Assembly (NCBI RefSeq): GCF_002563695.1
Contig: NZ_PDJI01000004.1
Span: 2,914,001-2,978,000, forward strand
From: Georgenia soli
GTDB taxonomy: Bacteria; Actinomycetota; Actinomycetes; Actinomycetales; Actinomycetaceae
Direction of reading: 5' to 3'
Length of the DNA: 64,000 nt
Shown here piece after piece: positions 17,228-25,536 of this stretch; the stretch's first letter is position 1, and each line of letters starts with the position of its first letter. The position numbers were made by a program, and so were the translations under genes. Below the pieces are notes generated by a model that worked only from the letters and a program-made list of their open reading frames with translations, ran no database searches and was not told the DNA's origin.

Positions 17228-18025
17228 ATGACGACCAAGACGTGGTGGCGCACCTCGTTGACGGCGCTGGTGCTGGCGGCCGCGGTGGCCACGCCCGCCG
17301 GCACCGCCCTGGCCGCGCCCGCCGGCGGCGACGCCAGGGGAGTGGACGCGATCTCGCTGTCCTGGGACGGCTCCGAGTACGCGGCCTCGACCAGCGAGAG
17401 CTTCCTCGGTGTGCCGGTGTCCGTGCCGGGGGACACCGCCGCACGCACCCTCACCGTGCGCAACGACGGCCCCCGTCAGGGCGTGCTGACGGCGGAGATC
17501 GTCAACGTCGAGCTGCTCGACCCGGAAGCCCCGGACGAGCACCACAACCCCGACCACGAGGACCCCGACGGCAGCGGCGCCCCCTTCGGCGACCCGTACG
17601 CGGGTGCCGGCGACCAGGGTGACTTCTACGACGACGTCACCGTGGGCTGGGAGACCGCAGACGGCGCCGGTTCCGCCTCGTTCAGCGCTCTCGACACCGA
17701 CGGCGGACGCCAGATCGGGCAGGTGGCGCTCGGCAGGGGCGAGACGACCGAGGTGACGATCAGCTACGAGTTCCCCTACGACGCGACCTCGGGGAACCGC
17801 GCCAACGTGCCACCCCGGCTGGCCTCCTTCGACGTGCTGCTGACCATCCGGGGCGACGACGCAGCCGCCCCGCCCGCCAGGCCCGGCAGGCCGGGCCGCC
17901 CGTCGCTGTCCACGACCGGCGCGGACGTCCTCTGGCTTGGTGCCGCCGCCGTGCTCGCCGTCGTGACCGGGAACGAGCTGCGCCGACGGGCGGGCCGCAC
18001 CAGACAGCGTGACGCCACCGCGTGA
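17228..18025 (+). CDS. Exported protein with sortase-like C-terminal anchor
   Basis: A 265-aa protein of unknown function closing the cassette. A conventional signal peptide ends near ALAAPAGG. The central beta-rich domain contains a His/Asp-rich stretch (DEHHNPDHEDPDG) that could bind metal. The C-terminus has a Pro/Arg linker, LSTTG, a hydrophobic segment (VLWLGAAAVLAVVTG) and Arg residues. This is the layout of a sortase signal with Ser in place of Pro in LPxTG, though a simple membrane anchor is also possible. The ATG at 17228 is preferred (GGGGGAG 8 nt upstream); GTG at 17219 overlaps the previous gene. Confidence 0.7.
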   Translation: MTTKTWWRTSLTALVLAAAVATPAGTALAAPAGGDARGVDAISLSWDGSEYAASTSESFLGVPVSVPGDTAARTLTVRNDGPRQGVLTAEIVNVELLDPEAPDEHHNPDHEDPDGSGAPFGDPYAGAGDQGDFYDDVTVGWETADGAGSASFSALDTDGGRQIGQVALGRGETTEVTISYEFPYDATSGNRANVPPRLASFDVLLTIRGDDAAAPPARPGRPGRPSLSTTGADVLWLGAAAVLAVVTGNELRRRAGRTRQRDATA

Positions 18026-18060
18026 CGCCGGGCGGAGCACGGCTCGACCGCCCCACAGAC

Positions 18061-18102
18061 CACGGGTCCGCCCTCCCTTCCCCCGGGGAGGGCGGGCCCG
18101 TG
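18061..18102 (+). terminator. Strong hairpin ending the TasA/SipW-type cassette
   Basis: A 17-bp stem (18061-18077 with 18086-18102, one G-U pair) and an 8-nt loop, 35 nt after the last cassette gene. This is among the strongest hairpins in the window and cleanly separates the accessory block from infA. Confidence 0.75.
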
Positions 18103-18200
18103 CCGCCGGGCGTGGCGGCGCCTGAGGTAGCCTGTGGGGACGCCTCCCGCCCCACCCCCGGAGAACGATCTCCGGGTGATGTCGGTCACCGGCCACCCGG

Positions 18201-18230
18201 TTCCCCGGGTGTGGCGTGATGCCGTAGGAT
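18201..18230 (+). promoter_or_regulatory. Candidate infA operon promoter
   Basis: TTCCCC (18201-18206), an 18-bp spacer and TAGGAT (18225-18230) give a leader of about 85 nt to infA. A second possible -10 (TAGCCT) lies near 18127. Together they would restart transcription of the ribosomal genes after the inserted block. Confidence 0.5.
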
Positions 18231-18323
18231 GGACCGCTGGGCATGGCTTCACCTTCGTCGCGCTTGCGCGGCAACCGTGGAGAGCCATCACCATGACAGC
18301 AGCAACCAACGTGAGCGGGAGTA

Positions 18324-18545
18324 ATGGCGAAGAAGGACGGCGTCATCGAGATCGAGGGCAGTGTTGTCGAGGCTCTTCCCAACGCGATGTTCCGCGTCGA
18401 GCTGAGCAACGGGCACAAGGTTCTCGCCCACATCTCGGGCAAGATGCGCCAGCACTACATCCGGATCCTCCCTGAGGACCGTGTGGTCGTCGAGCTGAGC
18501 CCGTACGACCTCACCCGGGGTCGCATCGTCTACCGCTACAAGTAA
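18324..18545 (+). CDS. infA: Translation initiation factor IF-1
   Basis: IF-1 (73 aa) is an OB-fold protein that occupies the A site during initiation. The start [27 protein letters not shown] and the end GRIVYRYK match the family over its full length. GGGAG lies 4 nt upstream of the ATG. It heads the infA-rpmJ-rpsM-rpsK unit. Confidence 0.97.
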   Translation: MAKKDGVIEIEGSVVEALPNAMFRVELSNGHKVLAHISGKMRQHYIRILPEDRVVVELSPYDLTRGRIVYRYK

Positions 18546-18607
18546 CCACCACGAGCGAGACGCCGTCGGCGGACCTGGGTCCACCGTGCGCGGCGGCGGA
18601 GGAAGAC

Positions 18608-18721
18608 ATGAAGGTCAAGCCCAGCGTCAAGAAGATCTGCGACAACTGCAAGGTGATCCGTCGGCACGGCCGCGTCATGGTCATCTGCACCAACGTTCGC
18701 CACAAGCAGCGCCAGGGCTGA
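18608..18721 (+). CDS. rpmJ: 50S ribosomal protein L36
   Basis: L36 (37 aa), starting [14 protein letters not shown]. The zinc-binding residues C11, C14, C27 and H32 mark it as the zinc (C+) form. GGAGGAAG lies just upstream of the ATG. The order infA-rpmJ-rpsM is canonical. Confidence 0.97.
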   Translation: MKVKPSVKKICDNCKVIRRHGRVMVICTNVRHKQRQG

Positions 18722-18867
18722 GACCCTGACCGCCGGGAGCAGCGCCCCGGCACCGCGCACCACCGAACGTCGTCGGCAACGACGGCGCGACCCCCGGCTC
18801 GGAGGCCGGGGCCCGCTACCGCGGGATGGGGGTGCGGAAGACCTCCGACCCACAACAGGAGTCAAAG

Positions 18868-19248
18868 TTGGCACGTCTCTCAGGCGTCGACCTTCCCCGC
18901 GAGAAGCGGCTCGAGGTTGCGCTCACCTACATCTACGGCGTCGGCCGCACCCGCGCGGCCGAGACGCTCGCCGCCACCGGCGTGAGCCCTGACCTCCGCG
19001 TCAAGGACATGACCGACGCGGACCTCGTCGCGCTGCGTGACTACATCGAGGGCAACTTCAAGGTCGAGGGTGACCTCCGCCGCGAGGTCGCCGCGGACAT
19101 CCGCCGCAAGGTGGAGATCGGCAGCTACCAGGGTCTGCGCCACCGCCGTGGCCTGCCCGTCCACGGTCAGCGCACCAAGACCAACGCGCGTACCCGCAAG
19201 GGCCCGAAGCGCACCGTCGCCGGTAAGAAGAAGGCCGGCAAGAAGTAG
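18868..19248 (+). CDS. rpsM: 30S ribosomal protein S13
   Basis: S13 (126 aa) contacts the large subunit through bridges B1a and B1b. It opens with [25 protein letters not shown] and ends with the basic tail [19 protein letters not shown]. The TTG at 18868 is chosen because AGGAG sits 8 nt upstream and the N-terminus then matches homologues; a GTG at 18832 would add unconserved residues. Confidence 0.96.
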   Translation: MARLSGVDLPREKRLEVALTYIYGVGRTRAAETLAATGVSPDLRVKDMTDADLVALRDYIEGNFKVEGDLRREVAADIRRKVEIGSYQGLRHRRGLPVHGQRTKTNARTRKGPKRTVAGKKKAGKK

Positions 19249-19315
19249 CAGTCCGAACCCGGTGCCCAGCCGGCGCCGGACCGGTCCGACGACCTCACAG
19301 GAGTAGGAAACCTCT

Positions 19316-19726
19316 ATGCCCCCCAAGTCCCGTACGGCTTCGCCGGCGGCGCGCAAGCCGCGCCGCAAGGAGCGGAAGAACGTCTCCCACGGCCACGCCT
19401 ACATCAAGAGCACCTTCAACAACACCATCGTGTCCATCACGGACCCGAGCGGTGCCGTCATCGCCTGGGCCTCCTCCGGCCAGGTCGGCTTCAAGGGCTC
19501 GCGCAAGTCGACCCCGTTCGCCGCGCAGATGGCCGCCGAGGCCGCTGCCCGCCGCGCCCAGGAGCACGGCATGAAGAAGGTCGACGTCTTCGTGAAGGGT
19601 CCCGGCTCCGGCCGCGAGACCGCGATCCGCTCCCTCACGGCCACCGGCCTCGAGGTCGGCTCGATCCAGGACGTCACGCCGCAGGCGCACAACGGCTGCC
19701 GCCCGCCGAAGCGTCGCCGCGTCTGA
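19316..19726 (+). CDS. rpsK: 30S ribosomal protein S11
   Basis: S11 (136 aa) lies in the small-subunit platform. The C-terminal signature [15 protein letters not shown] and the core [19 protein letters not shown] are diagnostic. Unlike in many actinobacteria, rpsD does not follow; a strong terminator hairpin does. Confidence 0.97.
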   Translation: MPPKSRTASPAARKPRRKERKNVSHGHAYIKSTFNNTIVSITDPSGAVIAWASSGQVGFKGSRKSTPFAAQMAAEAAARRAQEHGMKKVDVFVKGPGSGRETAIRSLTATGLEVGSIQDVTPQAHNGCRPPKRRRV

Positions 19727-19737
19727 GAGACGCGTCC

Positions 19738-19778
19738 ATGCAGCGGGGTGCGCGCGATGCGTGCGCACCCCGCTGCAT
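19738..19778 (+). terminator. Strong hairpin after rpsK
   Basis: A perfect 16-bp stem (19738-19753 with 19763-19778) and a 9-nt loop start 12 nt after rpsK. It occupies the place where rpsD is found in other lineages and splits the alpha operon before rpoA. Confidence 0.75.
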
Positions 19779-19868
19779 GACCTCAGCACCACCCTGCCGT
19801 ACGGACAGATGTCGGCAGGTCCTCGCCCGGACGTCATATAGCGGACGTCGGCTGAAAGGAACCCCCAA

Positions 19869-20894
19869 GTGCTCATCGCACAGCGCCCCGCACTGACCGA
19901 AGAGGTCGTCTCCGACTACCGCTCGCGGTTCGTCATCGAGCCCCTCGAGCCCGGTTTCGGCTACACCCTCGGCAACTCGCTGCGTCGCACCCTGCTCTCC
20001 TCCATCCCGGGTGCCGCCGTGACCAGCATCCGCATCGACGGCGTGCTCCACGAGTTCTCGACCGTTCCCGGTGTCAAGGAGGACGTCACCGAGATCATCC
20101 TGAACATCAAGAACGTCGTCGTCTCCTCGGAGAACGACGAGCCCGTCGTGATGTACCTGCGCAAGCAGGGCCCGGGCGTCGTCACCGCCGGTGACATCAC
20201 CCCGCCGGCCGGTGTCGAGGTGCACAACCCCGACCTGCACATCGCCACGATCAACTCCAAGGGCAAGCTGGAGATCGAGCTCACGGTCGAGCGCGGCCGC
20301 GGCTACGTCTCCGCGGTGCAGAACAAGAGCGCGGACTCGGAGATCGGCCGCATCCCGGTCGACTCCATCTACTCGCCGGTCCTGAAGGTCACCTACAAGG
20401 TCGAGGCCACGCGCGTCGAGCAGCGCACCGACTTCGACAAGCTGATCGTCGACGTCGAGACCAAGAACGCGATCGCCCCGCGCGACGCGCTCGCCTCCGC
20501 CGGCAAGACGCTGGTCGAGCTGTTCGGTCTGGCGCGCGAGCTCAACGTCGAGGCCGAGGGCATCGAGATCGGCCCGTCCCCGACGGACGCTGCGCTCGCC
20601 CAGGACCTCGCCCTGCCGATCGAGGACCTCGGTCTGCTGTCCCGCTCGTACAACTGCCTCAAGCGCGAGGGCATCCACACGGTGGGCGAGCTCGTCGCCC
20701 GCTCGGAGGCCGACCTCCTCGACATCCGCAACTTCGGCGCCAAGTCGATCGGCGAGATCAAGGAGAAGCTCGCGGGTCTGGGTCTGAACCTCAAGGACAG
20801 CCCGGCCGACTTCGACCTCGCCACCCACCCGGGCGCGGCCGACGACGAGGACGCCTACGGCGACATCCAGTTCAGCGACGAGCAGCCCAGCTGA
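19869..20894 (+). CDS. rpoA: DNA-directed RNA polymerase subunit alpha
   Basis: The alpha subunit (341 aa) dimerises to nucleate RNA polymerase assembly. The N-terminal domain carries [17 protein letters not shown] and [15 protein letters not shown]. The C-terminal domain ([21 protein letters not shown] helices, [17 protein letters not shown]) binds UP elements and activators, and an acidic tail ends the protein. The GTG at 19869 follows GAAAGGAACC. A short AT-rich stretch (CATATAGC near 19835) is a weak promoter candidate. Confidence 0.97.
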   Translation: MLIAQRPALTEEVVSDYRSRFVIEPLEPGFGYTLGNSLRRTLLSSIPGAAVTSIRIDGVLHEFSTVPGVKEDVTEIILNIKNVVVSSENDEPVVMYLRKQGPGVVTAGDITPPAGVEVHNPDLHIATINSKGKLEIELTVERGRGYVSAVQNKSADSEIGRIPVDSIYSPVLKVTYKVEATRVEQRTDFDKLIVDVETKNAIAPRDALASAGKTLVELFGLARELNVEAEGIEIGPSPTDAALAQDLALPIEDLGLLSRSYNCLKREGIHTVGELVARSEADLLDIRNFGAKSIGEIKEKLAGLGLNLKDSPADFDLATHPGAADDEDAYGDIQFSDEQPS

Positions 20895-20927
20895 CCTGCT
20901 CACCCGACATAACTACTAGGAGACATC

Positions 20928-21578
20928 ATGCCTACACCCGCCAAGGGTCCCCGTCTGGGTGGCAGCCCCGCGCACGAGCGGCTCATGCTGGCCAACCTGG
21001 CCACCGCGCTGTTCGAGCACAAGCGGATCACCACGACCGAGCACCGCGCCAAGCGCCTGCAGCCGGTCGCGGAGAAGCTGATCACGCTGGCCAAGCGCGG
21101 CGACCTCCACGCCCGCCGCAAGGTCATGACCACCGTGCGCCGCAAGGACGTCGTCGCCGAGCTGTTCGAGCAGACGGCCGCGCAGTTCGCCGAGCGCAAC
21201 GGCGGCTACACCCGCATCACGAAGGTGGGCCCCCGCAAGGGTGACAACGCCCCCATGGCGGTCATCGAGCTCGTGCTCGAGCCGGTCAGCCCGAAGCAGG
21301 CCACCGTGCGTGAGGCCGAGAAGGCCACCGCGCGCGCCGCCAAGGCCGAGGCCCCCGCCGCCGAGGCGCCGGCCGAGGAGGAGGTCGCCGAGACCACCGC
21401 CGAGGCCGTCGAGGCGGAGGCGCCGGGCGAGCAGGGTTCCGCCACGGAGGCCGTCGAGGCCGAGGCGACCGTCGAGGCGCAGCAGGACGAGGCGGAGAAG
21501 TCCGCCGCCGCGGCCAGCGAGCAGGCCACCGACGCCCAGGCCGGTCAGTCCAAGGGATCGACCGACCCGCGCAAGTGA
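20928..21578 (+). CDS. rplQ: 50S ribosomal protein L17 with acidic C-terminal extension
   Basis: L17 (216 aa) lies near the exit tunnel. The family core is residues 1-125 ([41 protein letters not shown]). The remaining 90 residues are an Ala/Glu-rich low-complexity tail, common in Micrococcales but absent in the short E. coli protein. A terminator hairpin follows. Confidence 0.96.
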   Translation: MPTPAKGPRLGGSPAHERLMLANLATALFEHKRITTTEHRAKRLQPVAEKLITLAKRGDLHARRKVMTTVRRKDVVAELFEQTAAQFAERNGGYTRITKVGPRKGDNAPMAVIELVLEPVSPKQATVREAEKATARAAKAEAPAAEAPAEEEVAETTAEAVEAEAPGEQGSATEAVEAEATVEAQQDEAEKSAAAASEQATDAQAGQSKGSTDPRK

Positions 21579-21620
21579 TCCACCCGCGGGGGTGACGCCA
21601 TCGGCGTCGCGCCCGTCCCG

Positions 21621-21651
21621 AGGGGCCCGGACCGTCAAGGTCCGGGCCCTT
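21621..21651 (+). terminator. Hairpin after rplQ
   Basis: A 13-bp stem with one G-U pair (21621-21633 with 21639-21651), a GTCAA loop and TT at the end of the right arm. It ends the rpoA-rplQ unit directly before the -10 box of the next gene. Confidence 0.75.
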
Positions 21652-21665
21652 CGCGCGCCCGCCCC

Positions 21666-21677
21666 TAGTCTGGGCAC
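21666..21677 (+). promoter_or_regulatory. Leaderless -10 box of the alpha/beta hydrolase gene
   Basis: TAGTCT at 21666-21671 lies 6 nt before the GTG start at 21678. Transcription would begin at or next to the start codon and there is no ribosome-binding site, so the mRNA is probably leaderless. Confidence 0.6.
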
Positions 21678-22451
21678 GTGAGTGCTCCCACCGTCGTGCT
21701 CGTGCACGGCATCCGCGCCTCGCGCACCATGTGGCTGCGCCAGCTCGCCGCCCTCGACGCGGCCGGCGTGCCCGCCGTCGCGCCAGACCTCCCGGGCCAC
21801 GGCGTGCGGGCCGGGGAGGACTTCAGCGTCGCAGGCGCTCTCGACACGATCGAGTCGGTCGTCGCGGGGATCGAGGGGCCGTTCGTCGTCGCCGGCCTGT
21901 CCCTGGGCGGGTACCTCACGCTCCACTGGGCCGCCCGGACCACCCGCCGTCCGGAGGCCCTGCTCGCGGCCTCGTGCACCACCCAGCCGCGCGGGCCGGG
22001 CCTGTCGGTCTACCGCCGCCTGGCGGCGCTGATCGCCCGGCTACCCGACGGCGGAGCCGGGCTCAACGACCTCATGGCCCGCCGGTTCCTCCCCGAGCCG
22101 GCACGGGCGGACCTCGCCGCCGGCGGCATGACGATGTCCGTCATGTCGGCCGCCCTGGAGGGGATGGCACAGGTCGACGCCCTGGCCGACGTCGCCCGCA
22201 TCGACGTGCCGATCTGGTTCGTCAACGGCCGGTGGGACCACTTCCGCGGGCACGAGCGGCGCTTCCTCGCCGCGGCGCGCCAGGGCCGCCTCGTCGTCGT
22301 CCCCGGCGCGACGCACCTGGTGTCCCTCGTCCGGCCCGTGGCGTTCAACCGGGTCCTGCTCGACCTCGTGGACGAGGTGGCGTCGGACCGGGCGGACGCG
22401 GTCACGGGACCCGCGGATCACGTCCCGGTACCCGCAGGTCCCAGGCCCTGA
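21678..22451 (+). CDS. Alpha/beta-fold hydrolase
   Basis: A 257-aa protein with the alpha/beta-hydrolase plan: oxyanion HG near residues 10-11, PDLPGHG, nucleophile elbow GLSLGG with Ser75, and a C-terminal GATHLVSL carrying the likely catalytic His. The acid residue is probably in the segment around NGRWDHF. The substrate is unknown; the closest general types are esterases and lyase-like hydrolases. It has a leaderless promoter, and its last 50 bp overlap the 3' end of the convergent ROK-kinase gene. Confidence 0.8.
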   Translation: MSAPTVVLVHGIRASRTMWLRQLAALDAAGVPAVAPDLPGHGVRAGEDFSVAGALDTIESVVAGIEGPFVVAGLSLGGYLTLHWAARTTRRPEALLAASCTTQPRGPGLSVYRRLAALIARLPDGGAGLNDLMARRFLPEPARADLAAGGMTMSVMSAALEGMAQVDALADVARIDVPIWFVNGRWDHFRGHERRFLAAARQGRLVVVPGATHLVSLVRPVAFNRVLLDLVDEVASDRADAVTGPADHVPVPAGPRP

Positions 22452-23184
22452 CGCCGCCCACGATGCCGGCGGAGTTGGGGACGATGACGACGTCGTCACC
22501 CAGCCGGGCGAGCACCTGCGGGGTGATCCGGCGCGAGTTCCCGCCGCCGAGGTAGAGGCGGTCCCAGAGGTACATCGGGCGCAGCGCCTCGACGACGTTG
22601 CGCACCCGCCGCGACCACATGGCGTCCCCGAGCCGCAGCCGCTCGTGCTCGCCGATGTAGTCGTCGTAGGTCAGGCCCCACTTGACCGGCCCCTGGCTGA
22701 GCTCGACGTGCGGCGCGAGCGTCCCGCCGTCGAACACGGCGTTGCCGAGCCCGGTGCCCAGGGTCACGATCATCTCCAGGCCCGCGCCGGTGATCGCGCC
22801 GGCGCCGTGCACCTCCGCGTCGTTGAGGACCAGGGCGGGGACGCCCAGCTCGCGCTCGACCGCGCCCTTCATGTCGAACCCGGACCAGTGCAGCTCCAGC
22901 TCGGGCAGCACACGCGTCCGTGGCCCGGCCTTGGTGATGTAGTGCGGGGTGTGGATGACGACGCCGTGGCGCAGCATGCCGGGCATCCCCACCGTGACGC
23001 GGTCCGCGCGGGGGAGCTGCTCCGCGAGGGAGGCGATGGTCCGCACCAGCCGGGAGGGCGGCAGCGGGTACGGGGTGGTGGCCCGCACGGGCTGGGCGTG
23101 CATGGTGCCGGCGGCGTCGAGCACCGAGGCCTTGATGCCGCCGCCGCCGCAGTCGACGGCGAGCGTGGCGGTCGAGGGCTTCAC
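22402..23184 (-). CDS. ROK-family sugar kinase, polyphosphate glucokinase-like
   Basis: A 260-aa kinase of the ROK/hexokinase fold. The phosphate-binding loop is VDCGGGGIKAS (residues 10-20) and the catalytic base lies in LNDAEVHGAG, followed by LGTGLGNAVF. The compact length and these motifs resemble actinobacterial polyphosphate/ATP glucokinases, so glucose phosphorylation is the most likely role; the phosphate donor cannot be told. It lies 9 bp past the P-loop kinase on the same strand but has its own TAGTCT -10 box 6 nt before the GTG start. Confidence 0.7.
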   Translation of the reverse strand: MKPSTATLAVDCGGGGIKASVLDAAGTMHAQPVRATTPYPLPPSRLVRTIASLAEQLPRADRVTVGMPGMLRHGVVIHTPHYITKAGPRTRVLPELELHWSGFDMKGAVERELGVPALVLNDAEVHGAGAITGAGLEMIVTLGTGLGNAVFDGGTLAPHVELSQGPVKWGLTYDDYIGEHERLRLGDAMWSRRVRNVVEALRPMYLWDRLYLGGGNSRRITPQVLARLGDDVVIVPNSAGIVGGVRAWDLRVPGRDPRVP

Positions 23185-23196
23185 TGCGCGAGACTA
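23185..23196 (-). promoter_or_regulatory. Leaderless -10 box of the ROK kinase gene
   Basis: On the minus strand, TAGTCT (positions 23196-23191) precedes the GTG start at 23184 by 6 nt, overlapping the end of the upstream kinase gene. No ribosome-binding site is needed or seen. Confidence 0.6.
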
Positions 23197-23664
23197 TCGC
23201 GGAGGCCCGCTCGCCCCGGTCCCCGCGACCAGGAGGGCCTCCACCGCGTCGGCGAGCTCGGCCAGAGGCCGGCGGGCGTCCAGCTCGAGCGTGGCACCCC
23301 GTCGGAGCAGGGGCTCGACGGTGTCGACGTGAAACCGGATCTCGGCCCGCTGGGCCGCGGTCGTGCCGTACGGGTTGCCGGTGCGCGTGGCCACCCGCCG
23401 GAGCAGGACGTCCAACGGTGCGCTGAGGAGCACGACGTGGTCGAAGCGGTCGTAGAACCGGCCCTGGTTCTCCACCGTGCCGGAGACGACGAGGTCGCGG
23501 TGCGAGGCCAGCAGCAGGCCCACCCTTGCCTCGTCCCACCTGCCGTCCGGCAGGACCCAGCCGTCGTAGTCCGTGTCGACGGTCACGTGCCCGCGGACCT
23601 TCAGCTCGTCGAGCAGGGTGGACTTCCCCGTCCCGGACATCCCCGTCAGCAGCACGCGCGCCAT
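23194..23664 (-). CDS. Small P-loop kinase/ATPase of unknown substrate
   Basis: A 156-aa single-domain protein with Walker A GMSGTGKST at residues 8-16, followed by VTVDTDYDGW (a nucleoside-kinase-like Asp) and a LID-like segment RVATRTGNPYG. The size and layout resemble shikimate/gluconate-type kinases and uncharacterised AAA_33-like ATPases; no substrate can be assigned. Its ATG begins 3 nt after the selB stop, so it is probably co-transcribed with selAB. A link to selenium metabolism is unproven. Confidence 0.7.
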   Translation of the reverse strand: MARVLLTGMSGTGKSTLLDELKVRGHVTVDTDYDGWVLPDGRWDEARVGLLLASHRDLVVSGTVENQGRFYDRFDHVVLLSAPLDVLLRRVATRTGNPYGTTAAQRAEIRFHVDTVEPLLRRGATLELDARRPLAELADAVEALLVAGTGASGPPR

Positions 23665-23667
23665 GGG

Positions 23668-25533
23668 TCACCCGCGACGCGCGGCGGGGGTGACCTCACG
23701 CCGGTCGTCGGGCAGGCGCCGGGTGAGTCCCTGCCGGTCGAGGTGGTCCAGCAGGGGCAGCACGACGCGGCGCGAGGTGCCGAGCCGGACCCGCGCCTGG
23801 CTGGTGGTGAAGGGCTGCGGCAGCTCCGCGAGCCAGGCCGCGGCACGGCCGGCGGCGTCCGAGGGGAGCACGATGCCGGGCGCGGGCCGCAGCAGCCGTC
23901 CGGCGCGGGCGGCGGCGGCGAGGGCCCGCTCGTCGAGGCGCAGCTCACGCAGCCGGTCGGCCGTGGGGGCCGCGAACGGGGCGTCGGCGAGCTCGGCGTC
24001 CAGCGTCTCCAGCGCGGCGGCGAGCGCCGCGGGCAGCCCGTCGCCACGGCCCGCGAGCGTCACCCGGCCGTTGCGGAGCGTCAGCGGTGGGCGCAGGGCG
24101 GCCCTGAGCAGGCGCTCGGGCACACCGAGGCGGGCGGCGAGCGCGCCGGGCGGCACGCCAGGGTCGAGGGGATGGGCGGCGTCGTGCTCGCCGACGAGGC
24201 GGGCGGCGTCGGCCCGGGCCCGCTCGGCACGCTCGGTCGACATCACCAGGCCCGCGTCGACGACGCCGTGCTCGGCGGCGCCGGAGGTGGGCACACCGAT
24301 GCGGCGCAGCAGCGCGAGGTCGGCGACCCCGCCGCGCCGGGCGAGCTCGCGCGGGAGGCGGGGTGCGCCGTCGGCGTCCGCGAGCGCCTGGGCCCGCCGC
24401 GCCCCGGCACCGCGGCGGGTGAGGGCGGGCGGGGCGGGATCCAGGACGACGACGCCCCACAGGGCCCGGCTGCCCGGGTCGCGGAGGAGGGCGCGGTCGC
24501 CGATCCGCAGGGGGAGCGGGCGGCGCAGCCGCAACCGGGCGAGCTCCCCGCCGAGCGGGCGGTGGTGCACCTCCACCGACGCGGCGCCGACGTGCAGCAG
24601 GGGCCGCTGCGGCGGGGCGGCGGACGACTCGGGCGTCGGGGAGGAGATGACGTCTCGGGGAGGAGTTGACGTCTCGGCGAGAGGGAGAGGGGGGAGGGGG
24701 TGGTGGGTGGCGGCGTCGCCGACCCGCCGCAGGCGCACGTCCACGACGTCGGTGACGTGCCAGGCGTCGGGGGTGACCAGCACGGAGCCCCGCTCCAGCC
24801 CCTCGTCGTCGCCGGCGAGGCCCAGGGCCACGCGGGCGACGCCGACCGCCTCCGGCACGGCACGGCCGAGCGACTGGACCGCCCGGACGCGGACGGTCCC
24901 GCCGTCGTGCGTGAGCCGGTCCCCGGGCGCGACGCGGCCCGCGGGCAGCGTGCCGGTGACCACGGTGCCCGTCCCACGCACCGTGAAGCGGCGGTCCACC
25001 CACAGCCGCACGTCCGCCTCCCGCTCCGGCGGCGGGACCTGGGCCAGGACCTCGGCGAGGGCGGCGGTCAGCTCGGGCAGCCCCGCGCCGGTGACCGCGC
25101 TGACGGGGACGACGCGGGCGCCGCGCAGCGAGGTGCGGTCCACCTGCTCGCGGGCGCGCGCCGCCGCGGGGCCGGGGTCGGCGAGGTCGGCCCGCGTGAC
25201 GGCGACGACGCCGCGGGAGACCCCGAGCCCGTCCAGGGCGGCGAGGTGCTCGGCCGTCTGCGGCATCCACGGGTCGTCGGCGGCGACCACCAGCAGCGCC
25301 ACCGGCACCGGTCCGACGCCGGCGAGCATCGTGGGGACGAACCGCTCGTGGCCCGGGACGTCGACGAACGCGACGTCGCCGGCGCCGGGCAGGGCGGTCC
25401 AGCAGAACCCGAGCTCGATGGTCAGGCCGCGCCGGTGCTCCTCGGGCAGCCGGTCCGGGTCGGTGCCCGTCAGGGCGCGGACGAGGGTGGACTTGCCGTG
25501 GTCCACGTGCCCCGCGGTGGCGACGACGTGCAC
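23668..25533 (-). CDS. selB: Selenocysteine-specific elongation factor SelB
   Basis: SelB (621 aa) brings Sec-tRNA to UGA codons followed by a SECIS hairpin. The N-terminal GTPase has AGHVDHGKST (residues 7-16), the switch region RRGLTIELGF and DVPGHERFV. EF-Tu-like beta domains follow, and the C-terminal half has the winged-helix repeats that bind SECIS RNA. A Pro/Ser-rich linker near residues 288-310 (TSTPPRDVISSPTPESS) is encoded by a 19-bp tandem repeat and looks lineage-specific. The GTG start lies 3 nt after the selA stop. Confidence 0.93.
   Translation of the reverse strand: MHVVATAGHVDHGKSTLVRALTGTDPDRLPEEHRRGLTIELGFCWTALPGAGDVAFVDVPGHERFVPTMLAGVGPVPVALLVVAADDPWMPQTAEHLAALDGLGVSRGVVAVTRADLADPGPAAARAREQVDRTSLRGARVVPVSAVTGAGLPELTAALAEVLAQVPPPEREADVRLWVDRRFTVRGTGTVVTGTLPAGRVAPGDRLTHDGGTVRVRAVQSLGRAVPEAVGVARVALGLAGDDEGLERGSVLVTPDAWHVTDVVDVRLRRVGDAATHHPLPPLPLAETSTPPRDVISSPTPESSAAPPQRPLLHVGAASVEVHHRPLGGELARLRLRRPLPLRIGDRALLRDPGSRALWGVVVLDPAPPALTRRGAGARRAQALADADGAPRLPRELARRGGVADLALLRRIGVPTSGAAEHGVVDAGLVMSTERAERARADAARLVGEHDAAHPLDPGVPPGALAARLGVPERLLRAALRPPLTLRNGRVTLAGRGDGLPAALAAALETLDAELADAPFAAPTADRLRELRLDERALAAAARAGRLLRPAPGIVLPSDAAGRAAAWLAELPQPFTTSQARVRLGTSRRVVLPLLDHLDRQGLTRRLPDDRREVTPAARRG
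24636..24673 (+). repeat. 19-bp tandem direct repeat inside selB
   Basis: Two adjacent 19-bp copies (24636-24654 and 24655-24673) differ at a single base, and a partial third copy (TCGG) follows. They encode the Pro/Ser-rich interdomain linker of SelB. The unit is not a multiple of 3, so the two copies are read in different frames. Confidence 0.85.
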
Positions 25534-25536
25534 GAC

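Noticed and set aside
18292..18475. Upstream reading frame starting at an ATG 32 nt before infA
   Set aside because: It overlaps infA in another frame, has no ribosome-binding site and resembles no known leader peptide.
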